Shown: positions 1 through 7,095 of the stretch, one piece after another
Layout: each line of letters opens with the position of its first letter
How positions within the stretch are numbered: position 1 is the first letter of the stretch
NCBI GenBank assembly: GCA_043749975.1
Contig: JAYVCL010000342.1
Span: 1-10,927 of the forward strand
DNA length: 10,927 bases
Origin: JANYJJ01 sp043749975
GTDB lineage: Bacteria > Pseudomonadota > Gammaproteobacteria > Burkholderiales > Burkholderiaceae_C
Direction of reading: 5' to 3'
Program-made: the position numbers and the translations under genes
The notes under the pieces: generated by a model
Database searches by the model: none
The model's input: only the letters and a program-made list of their open reading frames with translations
Told to the model about the DNA's origin: nothing

Positions 1-147
1 ATCGTGCTGGTGGAGCAGAACTTCCGCTTTGCCGCACCGCTGGCCGACCGCCACTACGTGCTCGAACACGGGCGCATCGTCGCCACCGTGAACAAGGACG
101 AACTCGCCTCCAAGACCGACATGCTGCACGAGCTGCTCGGCGTCTGA
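1..147 (+). CDS. ABC transporter ATP-binding protein, LivF-like (3' end only)
   Basis: This is the last 48 codons of a reading frame that enters from the left edge of the window and stops at TGA 145-147. The visible part begins IVLVEQNFRFAAPLADRHYV and continues LEHGRIV. That is the end of an ABC ATPase of the branched-chain amino acid (HAAT) class, in which the switch region reads VEQN instead of the more usual histidine-containing H-loop. The protein would hydrolyse ATP on the cytoplasmic face of the transporter encoded just downstream. The Walker A, Walker B and signature motifs lie outside the window. The binding-protein gene starts 54 bases later on the same strand, so one operon is likely. 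LivF is the best match from the VEQN/ADR/LE.GRIV pattern, but LivG cannot be strictly excluded from a fragment this short. Confidence 0.85.
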   Translation: MVLVEQNFRFAAPLADRHYVLEHGRIVATVNKDELASKTDMLHELLGV

Positions 148-201
148 ATCTCTTTTGCAACGTCAGTTTTCTCTTTCTTTTCCAACCCCCCGGAGACACG
201 C

Positions 202-1407
<1,206 letters not shown>

Positions 1408-1423
1408 GCGCCTTCGCCGCAAG

Positions 1424-1447
1424 GCACCGTCCCTGCCAGGACGGTGC
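1424..1447 (+). promoter_or_regulatory. Intercistronic hairpin between binding-protein and LivH genes
   Basis: GCACCGTCC (1424-1432) and GGACGGTGC (1439-1447) form a perfect 9-bp stem with the 6-base loop CTGCCA, 17 bases after the binding-protein stop. No T-run follows, so it does not look like a full intrinsic terminator. In many binding-protein-dependent transporter operons a hairpin here protects the 3' end of the binding-protein message, so that binding protein outnumbers permease. That role is inference here. Confidence 0.6.
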
Positions 1448-1477
1448 TGCGCGACATCACCTTTTCGGGGCAGCGGC

Positions 1478-2362
1478 ATGCAAATCTTCGGCATCACCAC
1501 ACAGGAACTGTTCGGGCAGTTGCTGCTCGGGCTCATCAACGGCTCGTTCTATGCGGTGCTGAGCCTGGGGCTGGCGGTCATTTTCGGCCTGCTCAACATC
1601 ATCAACTTTGCCCACGGCGCGCTGTACATGCTGGGGGCGTTTCTGGCGCTGCTGGGGCTCACCTACTTCGGCATGAACTACTGGGTGGCGCTGCTGGCGG
1701 TGCCGGCGCTGGTGGCGGTGCTCGGTGTGCTGATCGAGCGGCTGATGCTGCGCCACCTTTACAAGCTCGATCACCTCTACGGCTTGCTGCTGACCTTCGG
1801 ACTGGCGCTGATCGCCGAGGGCACGATGCGCTACTTCTTCGGCATCTCTGGCGAAACCTACCCGGTGCCCGAGGCGCTGCAGGGCGGCGCGAACCTGGGC
1901 TTCATGTTCATGCCGCTGTATCGCGGCTGGGTCGTGCTGGCGGCGCTCACGGTGTGCTTCGGCACCTGGTACGTGATCGAGCGCACGCCCCTGGGTGCCA
2001 CCTTGCGCGCCGCCACCGAGCGGCCGCAACTGGTACAGGCGCTGGGCATCAACGTGCCGGTGCTGGTGACCGCAACCTACGCCGCCGGCGTGGCGCTGGC
2101 CGGCTTTGCCGGTGTGCTGGCCGCACCGGTGGTGCAGGTGAATCCGCTGATGGGCTCGAACCTTATCATCGTCGTGTTCGCCGTGGTCGTGATCGGCGGC
2201 ATGGGCTCGATCCTGGGCTCCATCGTCACCGGCCTGGGCCTGGGCGTCGTCGAAGGCCTGACCAAGGTCGTCTATCCGGAAGCGTCCGGTGTCGTGATCT
2301 TCGTGGTCATGATCATCGTGCTGCTCGTGCGTCCTGCGGGCCTGTTCGGCAAGCAAGCTTGA
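1478..2362 (+). CDS. Branched-chain amino acid-type ABC transporter permease, LivH-like
   Basis: This 294-residue inner-membrane protein is one half of the translocation channel and pairs with the LivM-like permease. It is hydrophobic throughout, with about eight predicted membrane spans. The N-terminal part carries LLLGLINGSFYAVLSLGLA and GLLNIINFAHGALYMLGAF, the typical LivH opening with the NFAHGA motif near residue 43. A cytoplasmic loop around residues 165-190 (GATLRAATERPQLVQALGI) corresponds to the ATPase-contacting EAA-like loop. The C-terminus ends in VLLVRPAGLFGKQA, also typical. The start at 1478 is preceded by a G-rich stretch, and the Shine-Dalgarno match is weak. It follows the binding-protein gene by 70 bases and is followed by LivM after 10 bases. 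The length is normal for the family. Confidence 0.93.
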   Translation: MQIFGITTQELFGQLLLGLINGSFYAVLSLGLAVIFGLLNIINFAHGALYMLGAFLALLGLTYFGMNYWVALLAVPALVAVLGVLIERLMLRHLYKLDHLYGLLLTFGLALIAEGTMRYFFGISGETYPVPEALQGGANLGFMFMPLYRGWVVLAALTVCFGTWYVIERTPLGATLRAATERPQLVQALGINVPVLVTATYAAGVALAGFAGVLAAPVVQVNPLMGSNLIIVVFAVVVIGGMGSILGSIVTGLGLGVVEGLTKVVYPEASGVVIFVVMIIVLLVRPAGLFGKQA

Positions 2363-2372
2363 AAGCCAATCC

Positions 2373-3341
2373 ATGACCACCGCTGCAAGTTCACAGACAA
2401 ATTCGTCGCGCCAGATGCTGGGCTACGCGCTGCTGATCGTGGCCGGCGCCATCGCGCCGTTCGTCGTCTACCCGACCTTCCTGATGAAGGTGCTGTGCTT
2501 CGCACTCTTTGCCTGCGCCTTCAACCTGCTGCTGGGCTTTGCCGGTCTGCTGTCGTTTGGGCATGCGGCGTTTTTCGGTGCGGCGGCCTATGTGTGCGCG
2601 GCGTTGAGCAAGAACCACGGTGTCTCGCCCGAACTCGCCATCCTGGCCGGCGGCGTGGTGGCGGCGGCGCTGGGTTGGGTGTTCGGCGTGCTGTCGATAC
2701 GGCGCTCGGGCATCTACCTGACGATGATCACGCTGGCATTGGCGCAACTGGTGTATTTCTTTGCTGTGCAACTGCCGTTCACCGGCGGTGAAGACGGGCT
2801 GCAGGGCGTGCCGCGCGGCAAGCTGTTCGGGCTGATCGACCTGGCGAACAACACGGTGATGTACTTTTTCGTGCTGGCAGTTTTCTGTGCCGGTTTTTGG
2901 CTGATCCACCGCACCATCCACTCGCCGTTCGGCCAGGTGTTGAAGGCGATCCGCGAGAACGAACCGCGTGCCATTTCGCTCGGCTACGACGTGGCTCGGT
3001 ACAAGCTGCTGGCCTTCGTGCTGTCGGCGTTTTTGGCCGGTGTGGCCGGCGGCATGAAGTCGCTGGTGTTCCAGTTGGCCTCGCTGACCGACGCGCATTG
3101 GCACATGTCGGGCGAGGTGGTGTTGATGACCCTGCTCGGCGGCCTGGGCACCTTGTTCGGGCCGGCGGTGGGTGCCTTCGTGATCGTCGCGCTGGAGAAC
3201 GAACTGGCCGACAAGGTCGGGCCTTGGGTCACCGTCATCATGGGTGTGATCTTCGTTGTCTGCGTGCTGGCTTTTCGCCGTGGCCTGGTGGGCGAGCTGC
3301 TGGCGCTGCGCGGCAACAAGGCACCCCAGCAAGGGCATTGA
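2373..3341 (+). CDS. Branched-chain amino acid-type ABC transporter permease, LivM-like
   Basis: This 322-residue inner-membrane permease is the second channel subunit. Family features are GFAGLLSFGHAAFFGAAAYV (about residues 54-74), the SIRRSGIYLTMITLALAQ segment, the GGEDGLQGVPRG loop that recurs in LivM proteins, and the ATPase-contact loop LKAIRENEPRAISLGYD. The last quarter has ASLTDAHWHMSGEVVLMTLL and GLGTLFGPAVGAF. The start ATG lies 10 bases after the LivH-like stop, so translation is probably coupled; only a weak GAAAG stands upstream. It appears to be the last gene of the operon, because the next gene (arsH) is convergent with only 34 bases between stops and I find no clear terminator hairpin there. 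Confidence 0.93.
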   Translation: MTTAASSQTNSSRQMLGYALLIVAGAIAPFVVYPTFLMKVLCFALFACAFNLLLGFAGLLSFGHAAFFGAAAYVCAALSKNHGVSPELAILAGGVVAAALGWVFGVLSIRRSGIYLTMITLALAQLVYFFAVQLPFTGGEDGLQGVPRGKLFGLIDLANNTVMYFFVLAVFCAGFWLIHRTIHSPFGQVLKAIRENEPRAISLGYDVARYKLLAFVLSAFLAGVAGGMKSLVFQLASLTDAHWHMSGEVVLMTLLGGLGTLFGPAVGAFVIVALENELADKVGPWVTVIMGVIFVVCVLAFRRGLVGELLALRGNKAPQQGH

Positions 3342-3375
3342 GGTGCGCGGGCCATGCCGTTGACGCAGGGCCGGC

Positions 3376-4092
3376 TCAAATCAACCGCTGCTTGACCCGC
3401 TTCGCCAGTTCGTCTGCACTTTCGCGGCGTTCGCTGTAGCGATCGACCAAATACGGTGCCACATCGCGCGTCAGCAGGGTGAACTTCACCAGCTCTTCCA
3501 TCACGTCGACCACGCGCTCGTAGTAGGCCGAGGGCTTCATGCGCCCGGCCTCGTCGAATTCCAGAAACGCTTTTGCAACCGACGACTGGTTCGGGATCAC
3601 GATCATGCGCATCCAGCGGCCCAGCACGCGCAACTGGTTCACCGCGTTGAACGACTGCGAGCCGCCCGAGACCTCCATCACCGCCAAGGTCTTGCCTTGC
3701 GTGGGCCGTACCGCCCCCAGACTGAGCGGAATCCAGTCGATTTGCGCCTTCATGATGCCGGTCATCGCGCCGTGGCGTTCAGGCGAAGTCCAGACCATGC
3801 CTTCGGCCCACGCGGCGGCTGCGCGTAACTCCTGCACCTTCGGGTGGCTGTCGGGCGCGGCGTCGGGCAGCGGCAACCCGGCGGGGTCGAACACGCGCAC
3901 TTCGCCGCCCATCGCCTGCAGCAGCCGCGCTGCCTCCACGGTCAGCAGCTTGCTGTACGAGCGCTCGCGCAACGAGCCGTACAGCAGCAAGAAGCGCGGA
4001 GCGTGGGTCGAGGTGCCAGCGCCGCTCAGGCGCGCGCCAGTGGGGCGGTCGAACAGGTCGGGGTCGACGTGGGGAAGGCCGCTGTCAGTCAT
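3376..4092 (-). CDS. arsH: ArsH, NADPH-dependent FMN reductase / organoarsenical oxidase
   Basis: This 238-residue cytosolic flavoprotein belongs to the NADPH-dependent FMN reductase (flavodoxin-like) family. ArsH proteins oxidise trivalent methyl- and aryl-arsenicals to the less toxic pentavalent forms and can also reduce quinones or make peroxide. The FMN phosphate loop GSLRERSYS is at residues 39-47. WTSPERHGAMTGIMKAQIDW (101-120) is the hallmark ArsH segment, and EVSGGSQSFNAVNQLR (140-155) also fits. The first ~30 residues form the polar N-terminal extension usual in ArsH (PHVDPDLFDRP). The ATG overlaps the aquaglyceroporin stop by 8 bases (ATGACTGA), which points to coupled translation. 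It is the last gene of the ars operon. The length matches characterised ArsH proteins, and I see no missing residue. Confidence 0.93.
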   Translation of the reverse strand: MTDSGLPHVDPDLFDRPTGARLSGAGTSTHAPRFLLLYGSLRERSYSKLLTVEAARLLQAMGGEVRVFDPAGLPLPDAAPDSHPKVQELRAAAAWAEGMVWTSPERHGAMTGIMKAQIDWIPLSLGAVRPTQGKTLAVMEVSGGSQSFNAVNQLRVLGRWMRMIVIPNQSSVAKAFLEFDEAGRMKPSAYYERVVDVMEELVKFTLLTRDVAPYLVDRYSERRESADELAKRVKQRLI

Positions 4093-4732
4093 GACCCAGG
4101 CTCCTGTGAATGATCAAGCCGATGAACGCACCGGCGAATTGTGCGACCACGAAGGCGCTGACGCTGGCCGGTGCGATGCCCGTGAAGCTGTCGCTGAACA
4201 TGCGCCCGAAGGCGGCTGCCGGATTGGCGAACGAGGTCGAGGCGGTAAACCAATAGGCCGCCCCGATATACGCCGCGACCATCGCCGAAGCCCGGCCCGG
4301 CGCGGCGCGCAGGATCACCAGCAGCAGCCCGGCGGTGGCGACGGCTTCGGCAAGCCACTGGCCGTTGCCGCCGCGAACTTTGGTGGAGAACTGAACCATC
4401 GGCAGCTCGAACATCGCGTGCGCCAGCCACGCGCCGAGCATCGCGCCGACAAGCTGTGCCCCGACATAGGGAACCAGTTGCGCTTTCGGCAGCGTGCCGC
4501 GCAGCGTCATCACCGCACTGACGGCCGGGTTGAAGTGCGCGCCGCTGACCGGGCCGAACACCTCGATCAACACATACAAACCAGCGACCGTGGCCAGCGT
4601 GTTGGCCAGCAGCGCGATGGCCAAGTTGCCGCCCGACAGGCGCTCGGCCATGATGCCCGAGCCGATCACCACCGCCAGCAGCGCCGACGTGCCAAGAGCT
4701 TCGGCCAGCAGCTTTCGAGGCAGCGTGGACAT
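4085..4732 (-). CDS. aqpS: AqpS-type aquaglyceroporin of the ars operon (MIP family)
   Basis: This 215-residue MIP-family inner-membrane channel should have six spans and two half-helices. The first NPA box is in SGAHFNPAVS (N68-A70) and the second in STSFANPAAAFGR (N170-A172). The arginine that normally follows the second NPA and narrows the selectivity filter is replaced by Ala173, as expected for the wide-pore MIP subfamily found in ars operons. In S. meliloti, AqpS passes arsenite produced by ArsC out of the cell and takes the place of an ArsB/ACR3 pump. Gene order supports the same role here, since it lies between arsC (47 bases upstream) and arsH (8-base overlap). A GTG at 4735 immediately precedes ATG 4732; I prefer the ATG, and neither has a good Shine-Dalgarno. 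The function is inferred from family and context; plain glycerol or water transport is possible. Confidence 0.87.
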   Translation of the reverse strand: MSTLPRKLLAEALGTSALLAVVIGSGIMAERLSGGNLAIALLANTLATVAGLYVLIEVFGPVSGAHFNPAVSAVMTLRGTLPKAQLVPYVGAQLVGAMLGAWLAHAMFELPMVQFSTKVRGGNGQWLAEAVATAGLLLVILRAAPGRASAMVAAYIGAAYWFTASTSFANPAAAFGRMFSDSFTGIAPASVSAFVVAQFAGAFIGLIIHRSLGHD

Positions 4733-4766
4733 CACTTGATGCGTTGCAGCGTGGCGGCGGGGACTC

Positions 4767-4779
4767 CGGCTGGCAGCCG
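4767..4779 (-). promoter_or_regulatory. Small intercistronic hairpin, arsC-aqpS gap
   Basis: In the 51 bases between arsC and the aqpS ATG, a 5-bp stem CGGCT/AGCCG with a 3-base loop lies just after the arsC stop. It is short and lacks a T-run, so at most it could affect mRNA processing. Similar short stems are common by chance at this GC content. Confidence 0.25.
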
Positions 4780-4783
4780 CATG

Positions 4784-5278
4784 TCAGGCCTGGCCAATGC
4801 GCTTCAACTCGCGCTGGACCGCCATCGAATTCAGGCTTGAGATCGGCAGCGCCAGCATCAGCTCGATGCGCCGCTTGAGGGTCACGGCGGTGGCCATGAA
4901 GGCGCGCGCCTTTTCTTGGTCTGTTCCCTGCACCGCCGCCGGGTCGGGCACGCCCCAATGCGCCGTCATCGGCTGGCCGGGCCAGAACGGGCAGGTCTCG
5001 CCGGCCGCGTTGTCGCAGACGGTGAACACGAAGTCGAGCGTCGGTGCGCCCGGCAGCGCGAATTCGTCCCAGTTCTTGCTGCGATAAGCGTCTGCAGGAA
5101 CGCCCAGTGCCTTCAGCGTCGACAGCGCGAACGGGTTGACCGTGCCGGTCGGGTGGCTGCCCGCCGAGTGCGCCTTGAAGCGCAGTGCGCCGAGTTGGTT
5201 CAACAAGCCCTCTGCAAGAATCGAGCGGGCGGAGTTTCCGGTGCAGACGAAAAGCACCTGGTGCAGGGCGTCGCGCAT
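4784..5278 (-). CDS. arsC: ArsC, arsenate reductase (low-molecular-weight phosphatase fold)
   Basis: This cytosolic enzyme of 164 residues reduces arsenate to arsenite through a cysteine relay. Numbered from the chosen start, the P-loop CTGNSARS has nucleophile C12 and phosphate-binding R18. A redox pair lies in VCDNAAGETCPFW (C88 and C96), and the catalytic aspartate is in WGVPDPA (D112). The pattern is that of the LMW-PTPase-like family rather than the E. coli plasmid glutaredoxin-type ArsC. The ATG at 5278 is chosen over ATG 5284 because AAGGAA (5285-5290 on this strand) is 6 bases from it but directly abuts the upstream ATG. That Shine-Dalgarno overlaps the arsR stop, so arsR and arsC are tightly linked. 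Whether thioredoxin or glutathione/mycothiol-type systems recycle it cannot be read from the sequence. Confidence 0.93.
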   Translation of the reverse strand: MRDALHQVLFVCTGNSARSILAEGLLNQLGALRFKAHSAGSHPTGTVNPFALSTLKALGVPADAYRSKNWDEFALPGAPTLDFVFTVCDNAAGETCPFWPGQPMTAHWGVPDPAAVQGTDQEKARAFMATAVTLKRRIELMLALPISSLNSMAVQRELKRIGQA

Positions 5279-5288
5279 GTTCATTTCC

Positions 5289-5615
5289 TTAACAGCAGGT
5301 GTTCGGTTGCAGCGTCACCAGGCAGTCTTCGCCTTGGCAGCAGTACGCGGTGAGGTAGGCCAGCAGCGCGTCCATCTGGTCGTAGGCCGCGCGGTAGATG
5401 AGGTTGCGGCCATCGCGCTGCTGCGAGACCAGGCCGGCATGCATCAGTTCTTTCAGGTGGAACGACAGCGTGGTGGCAGCCACACCCAGTTCTTCACTGA
5501 TGGCACCCGGCGTCAGGCCCGATGGACCGGCGATCACCAGCGTGCGAAACGCCCGCAACCGGCTCGGTTGGGCCAAGGCTGCAAGTGCCGCGACAACGCG
5601 TTGTTCTTCCATCAT
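5289..5615 (-). CDS. arsR: ArsR, arsenic-responsive winged-helix repressor
   Basis: This 108-residue ArsR/SmtB-family transcription repressor should dimerise on the operator upstream and leave DNA when arsenite binds. The winged helix spans about residues 10-78: ALAQPSRLRAFRTL, then ISEELGVAATTLSFHLKEL (recognition helix region), then the wing LVSQQRDGRNLIYRA. The recognition helix lacks the CxCxxC-type site of E. coli ArsR. Cysteines are at the C-terminus instead: C92, C93, C98 and C107, C108. This resembles the Acidithiobacillus ferrooxidans type, in which three C-terminal cysteines bind As(III). Two in-frame ATGs occur (5615 and 5612); neither has a Shine-Dalgarno, and the promoter overlaps them. 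It is the first gene of the ars operon and therefore probably self-regulated. Confidence 0.93.
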   Translation of the reverse strand: MMEEQRVVAALAALAQPSRLRAFRTLVIAGPSGLTPGAISEELGVAATTLSFHLKELMHAGLVSQQRDGRNLIYRAAYDQMDALLAYLTAYCCQGEDCLVTLQPNTCC

Positions 5616-5631
5616 TCAATGATCGTTGAAT
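5614..5631. promoter_or_regulatory. Probable ArsR operator (18-bp near-perfect palindrome)
   Basis: ATTCAATGATCGTTGAAT is a palindrome broken only at one symmetric pair (T5620/G5625), with outer arms ATTCAA and TTGAAT. It overlaps the arsR ATG by two bases and covers the likely -10 element. This is where an autorepressor of the ArsR/SmtB family, whose operators commonly have TTCAA/TTGAA-type arms, would be expected. The assignment rests on symmetry and position. Confidence 0.7.
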
Positions 5632-5647
5632 AATAAAAACGTGTCAA
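5619..5647 (-). promoter_or_regulatory. arsR operon promoter
   Basis: On the minus strand a perfect -35 TTGACA (5642-5647) is followed after exactly 17 bases by GATCAT (5619-5624), a 4-of-6 match to the -10 consensus, inside the operator. Transcription would then start at or just before the arsR ATG, leaving an almost leaderless message. TATTAT (5630-5635) is a better -10 by itself but has only a 3-of-6 -35 at the correct distance. The region is clearly AT-richer than its surroundings. Confidence 0.6.
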
Positions 5648-5649
5648 GA

Positions 5650-6124
5650 ATGTGTATTCGCGCAGCGAAGTCGGCCGACGCCTATGCGTTGCCCAATTTG
5701 TTGCAGTTTGCCGAGCGGGGCCTGGCGGCCCATTTGCACGACGAGCACGAGCATGCGCACGCCATGCCGATCATCCCGATCACCTTGCCAGAGGGCAGCC
5801 TGCAGGGCTGACTGTCTGGCCGGTTGATGCGATGAAGAAAGCCCGCACGGGGATCGCGCGCGTGATTCGACCGAAGGTGCTGGTGTTGCCCGATTCGGCC
5901 TTGCTGTCGAACCTCTTCAGCCACGAGGTGGTCGCGGCGCAAGTCTATTTCAGGGCTCGCCCGACCGCCCCAACCGCCTCGCCGCGACCCGCCGGAGTGC
6001 TTGCTGCGGGCACAAGGTGTTGCTGCTCGAACGCCTGGATGGGCCGATGTGCCGCGTTGCAGACGACAGTGGCAAGCCGGTCTACTCCGCGTTCGCCGGG
6101 CTGCGCCCGCTGACGGTGGGCTGA
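5650..6124 (+). pseudogene. Frameshifted unrecognised gene with His-rich and Cys-Cys segments, divergent from arsR
   Basis: Three consecutive segments look coding (high G+C at third positions, balanced amino acids) but lie in three frames. The first, 5650-5811, includes HLHDEHEHAHAMPIIPITLP. The second, about 5812-5950, includes RVIRPKVLVLPDSALLSNLF and SHEVVAAQVYF. The third, about 5951-6124, includes RRSACCGHKVLLLERLDGP and KPVYSAFAGLRPLTVG. Both shifts are in the same direction and each falls at a homopolymer. One extra G in GGG 5805-5807 and one extra T in TTT 5948-5950 would give a continuous protein of about 158 residues (joins SLQGLTVWPVDA and AQVYFQGSPDRP). It may be a decayed gene or an intact gene with two sequencing deletions. 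I do not recognise the family. The His-rich part and Cys-Cys could bind metal, which is inference. The start is uncertain (ATG 5650 or GTG 5641). A 5-of-6 -10 match AATAAT (5629-5634) could serve it divergently from arsR. Its 3' end overlaps the convergent methyltransferase gene by 43 bases. Confidence 0.55.
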
Positions 6125-6813
6125 GGCGACTGCGCTCGCCCATTCAGCGAATGCGTGTGACGCGCATCGGGCTGTCGCCGCATCGTACCGCTGGCGATGA
6201 ACACGGCACCGGCCATGGCCGTGGCAACCTGCAAATCGTCAAGATGCTCGGCCAGCAAGGACCAGGGCCGATCCAGCCCCTCGAGCGACGTGACTGAATG
6301 CAGCGCCGCCCCCAAAACGAAAAGGTTGACCGGCCACGCCCACGGTGCCGCCCACTGCAGGCCGCAAGCCACCACGTGGGCGCCGGGCCGCAGGTTTCTC
6401 GCTACGTTGTCCAGCGCACGGGGCTCGCGCAGGATGTCGTGCGTGAAATGGAACAGCGCAGCGTCTGCCGTCAAAGCAATCCGCGCGACTTCTGCCGATG
6501 CATCGATCAGCGCAATGTTGTTCCAGCCGTTTTGTCGCACACGCTGACGCGCCTTTTCGATCATCTCGGGGCACTGCTCTATGCCGACGATGCGGCCTGC
6601 TGCGTCGACTGCGTTGCGCAGCAGCGGCAGGCTCAATCCGGTGCCGCAACCCACGTCGATCACGCCATCGCCAGGGCGCAGCCCAAGCCGCTCGACGGCA
6701 CGCCGGCGAACCGGCTCGAACAAGCTCAGTTCAAGGTCATAGACATTCGCACGCCGCCGGTACTGCTCGCGGGCGGCGGCGTGATCCGGCGGGGTACGGC
6801 GATGCACGGTCAT
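6082..6813 (-). CDS. Class I SAM-dependent methyltransferase, substrate unknown
   Basis: This 243-residue cytosolic protein has a Rossmann-type methyltransferase core. SAM motif I, VIDVGCGTGLSLPLL, is at residues 51-65. The acidic end of strand 2 is E79 (RIVGIEQCPEMIEKA), and the motif around LFHFTHDIL (120-128) follows. LRPGAHVVACGLQW (141-154) matches the post-strand-4 LkPGG-type motif. A hydrophobic stretch, PWAWPVNLFVLGAALHSV (157-174), could touch a membrane or a lipid-like substrate. It does not show the conserved cysteine arrangement expected of the arsenite methyltransferase ArsM, so proximity to ars is not evidence for that role. The reading frame is open further upstream to 6993, but that extension looks non-coding; ATG 6813 begins just before the conserved REQYRRRANVYDLELSLF. 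No strong Shine-Dalgarno is seen. The last ~35 residues are low-complexity and may be a non-homologous tail. Confidence 0.82.
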   Translation of the reverse strand: MTVHRRTPPDHAAAREQYRRRANVYDLELSLFEPVRRRAVERLGLRPGDGVIDVGCGTGLSLPLLRNAVDAAGRIVGIEQCPEMIEKARQRVRQNGWNNIALIDASAEVARIALTADAALFHFTHDILREPRALDNVARNLRPGAHVVACGLQWAAPWAWPVNLFVLGAALHSVTSLEGLDRPWSLLAEHLDDLQVATAMAGAVFIASGTMRRQPDARHTHSLNGRAQSPQPTVSGRSPANAE

Positions 6814-6886
6814 GCGAACGCCCGGTTGATCGACAAGCGCCGATGCTACGCCGATGCGCTGCGTGCCCCGGCATGCCGCGCCCGAC

Positions 6887-7084
6887 TCAAAACTTCGCAT
6901 CGTGCAGCCAATACCACTGGCACAGAATGCGTTGGCCGACGCGGCGAAACGGCCCGAACGCCTGCGATTCGACCGCGATCCTGAGGTTGGCAAACGGCAG
7001 CGCCTGTTTGTCGATCGGCAAATCGAACACCGCCTGACCGACGCTGCGCGCGGTTGACCGCAGCGTCACCCGCAGGCGCAGCAC
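6887..7084 (-). CDS. Small hypothetical reading frame (possible gene or remnant)
   Basis: From a GTG at 7084 to TGA at 6887 the minus strand reads a 65-residue protein containing AVFDLPIDKQALPFANLRIA and ending FRRVGQRILCQWYWLHDAKF. Third codon positions are strongly G+C-rich and amino-acid use is balanced, better than the opposing plus-strand frame, so I judge this strand coding. I do not recognise the family. No Shine-Dalgarno is visible before GTG 7084 or the alternative TTG 7096. The start collides with the divergent SulP start at 7096, leaving no room for promoters. It may therefore be the 3' remnant of a longer gene cut off when the SulP-gshA segment joined. It lies 73 bases upstream of the methyltransferase in the same direction and could be co-transcribed with it. 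Confidence 0.4.
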   Translation of the reverse strand: MLRLRVTLRSTARSVGQAVFDLPIDKQALPFANLRIAVESQAFGPFRRVGQRILCQWYWLHDAKF

Positions 7085-7095
7085 AATCAGCGCCA

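Noticed and set aside
3342..3375. Terminator between convergent LivM-like and arsH genes
   Set aside because: Only short GGCC repeats are found, with no stem longer than 4-5 bp and no T-run.
4735..4735. GTG start for aqpS one codon before the ATG
   Set aside because: Possible, but the adjacent ATG is the more likely initiator and no ribosome site favours the GTG.
3539..4840. 433-residue plus-strand open frame across arsH and aqpS
   Set aside because: It lies opposite two genes with clear family motifs and its composition is that of a shadow frame.
5682..6143. Single minus-strand open frame spanning the broken divergent gene
   Set aside because: Rich in Arg, Ser, Pro and Ala with no recognisable motif. 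Third-position bias follows three plus frames in turn, not this one frame throughout.
6082..6813. Methyltransferase as ArsM (arsenite methylation)
   Set aside because: The conserved cysteine pattern of ArsM is not present; only proximity to ars suggests it.
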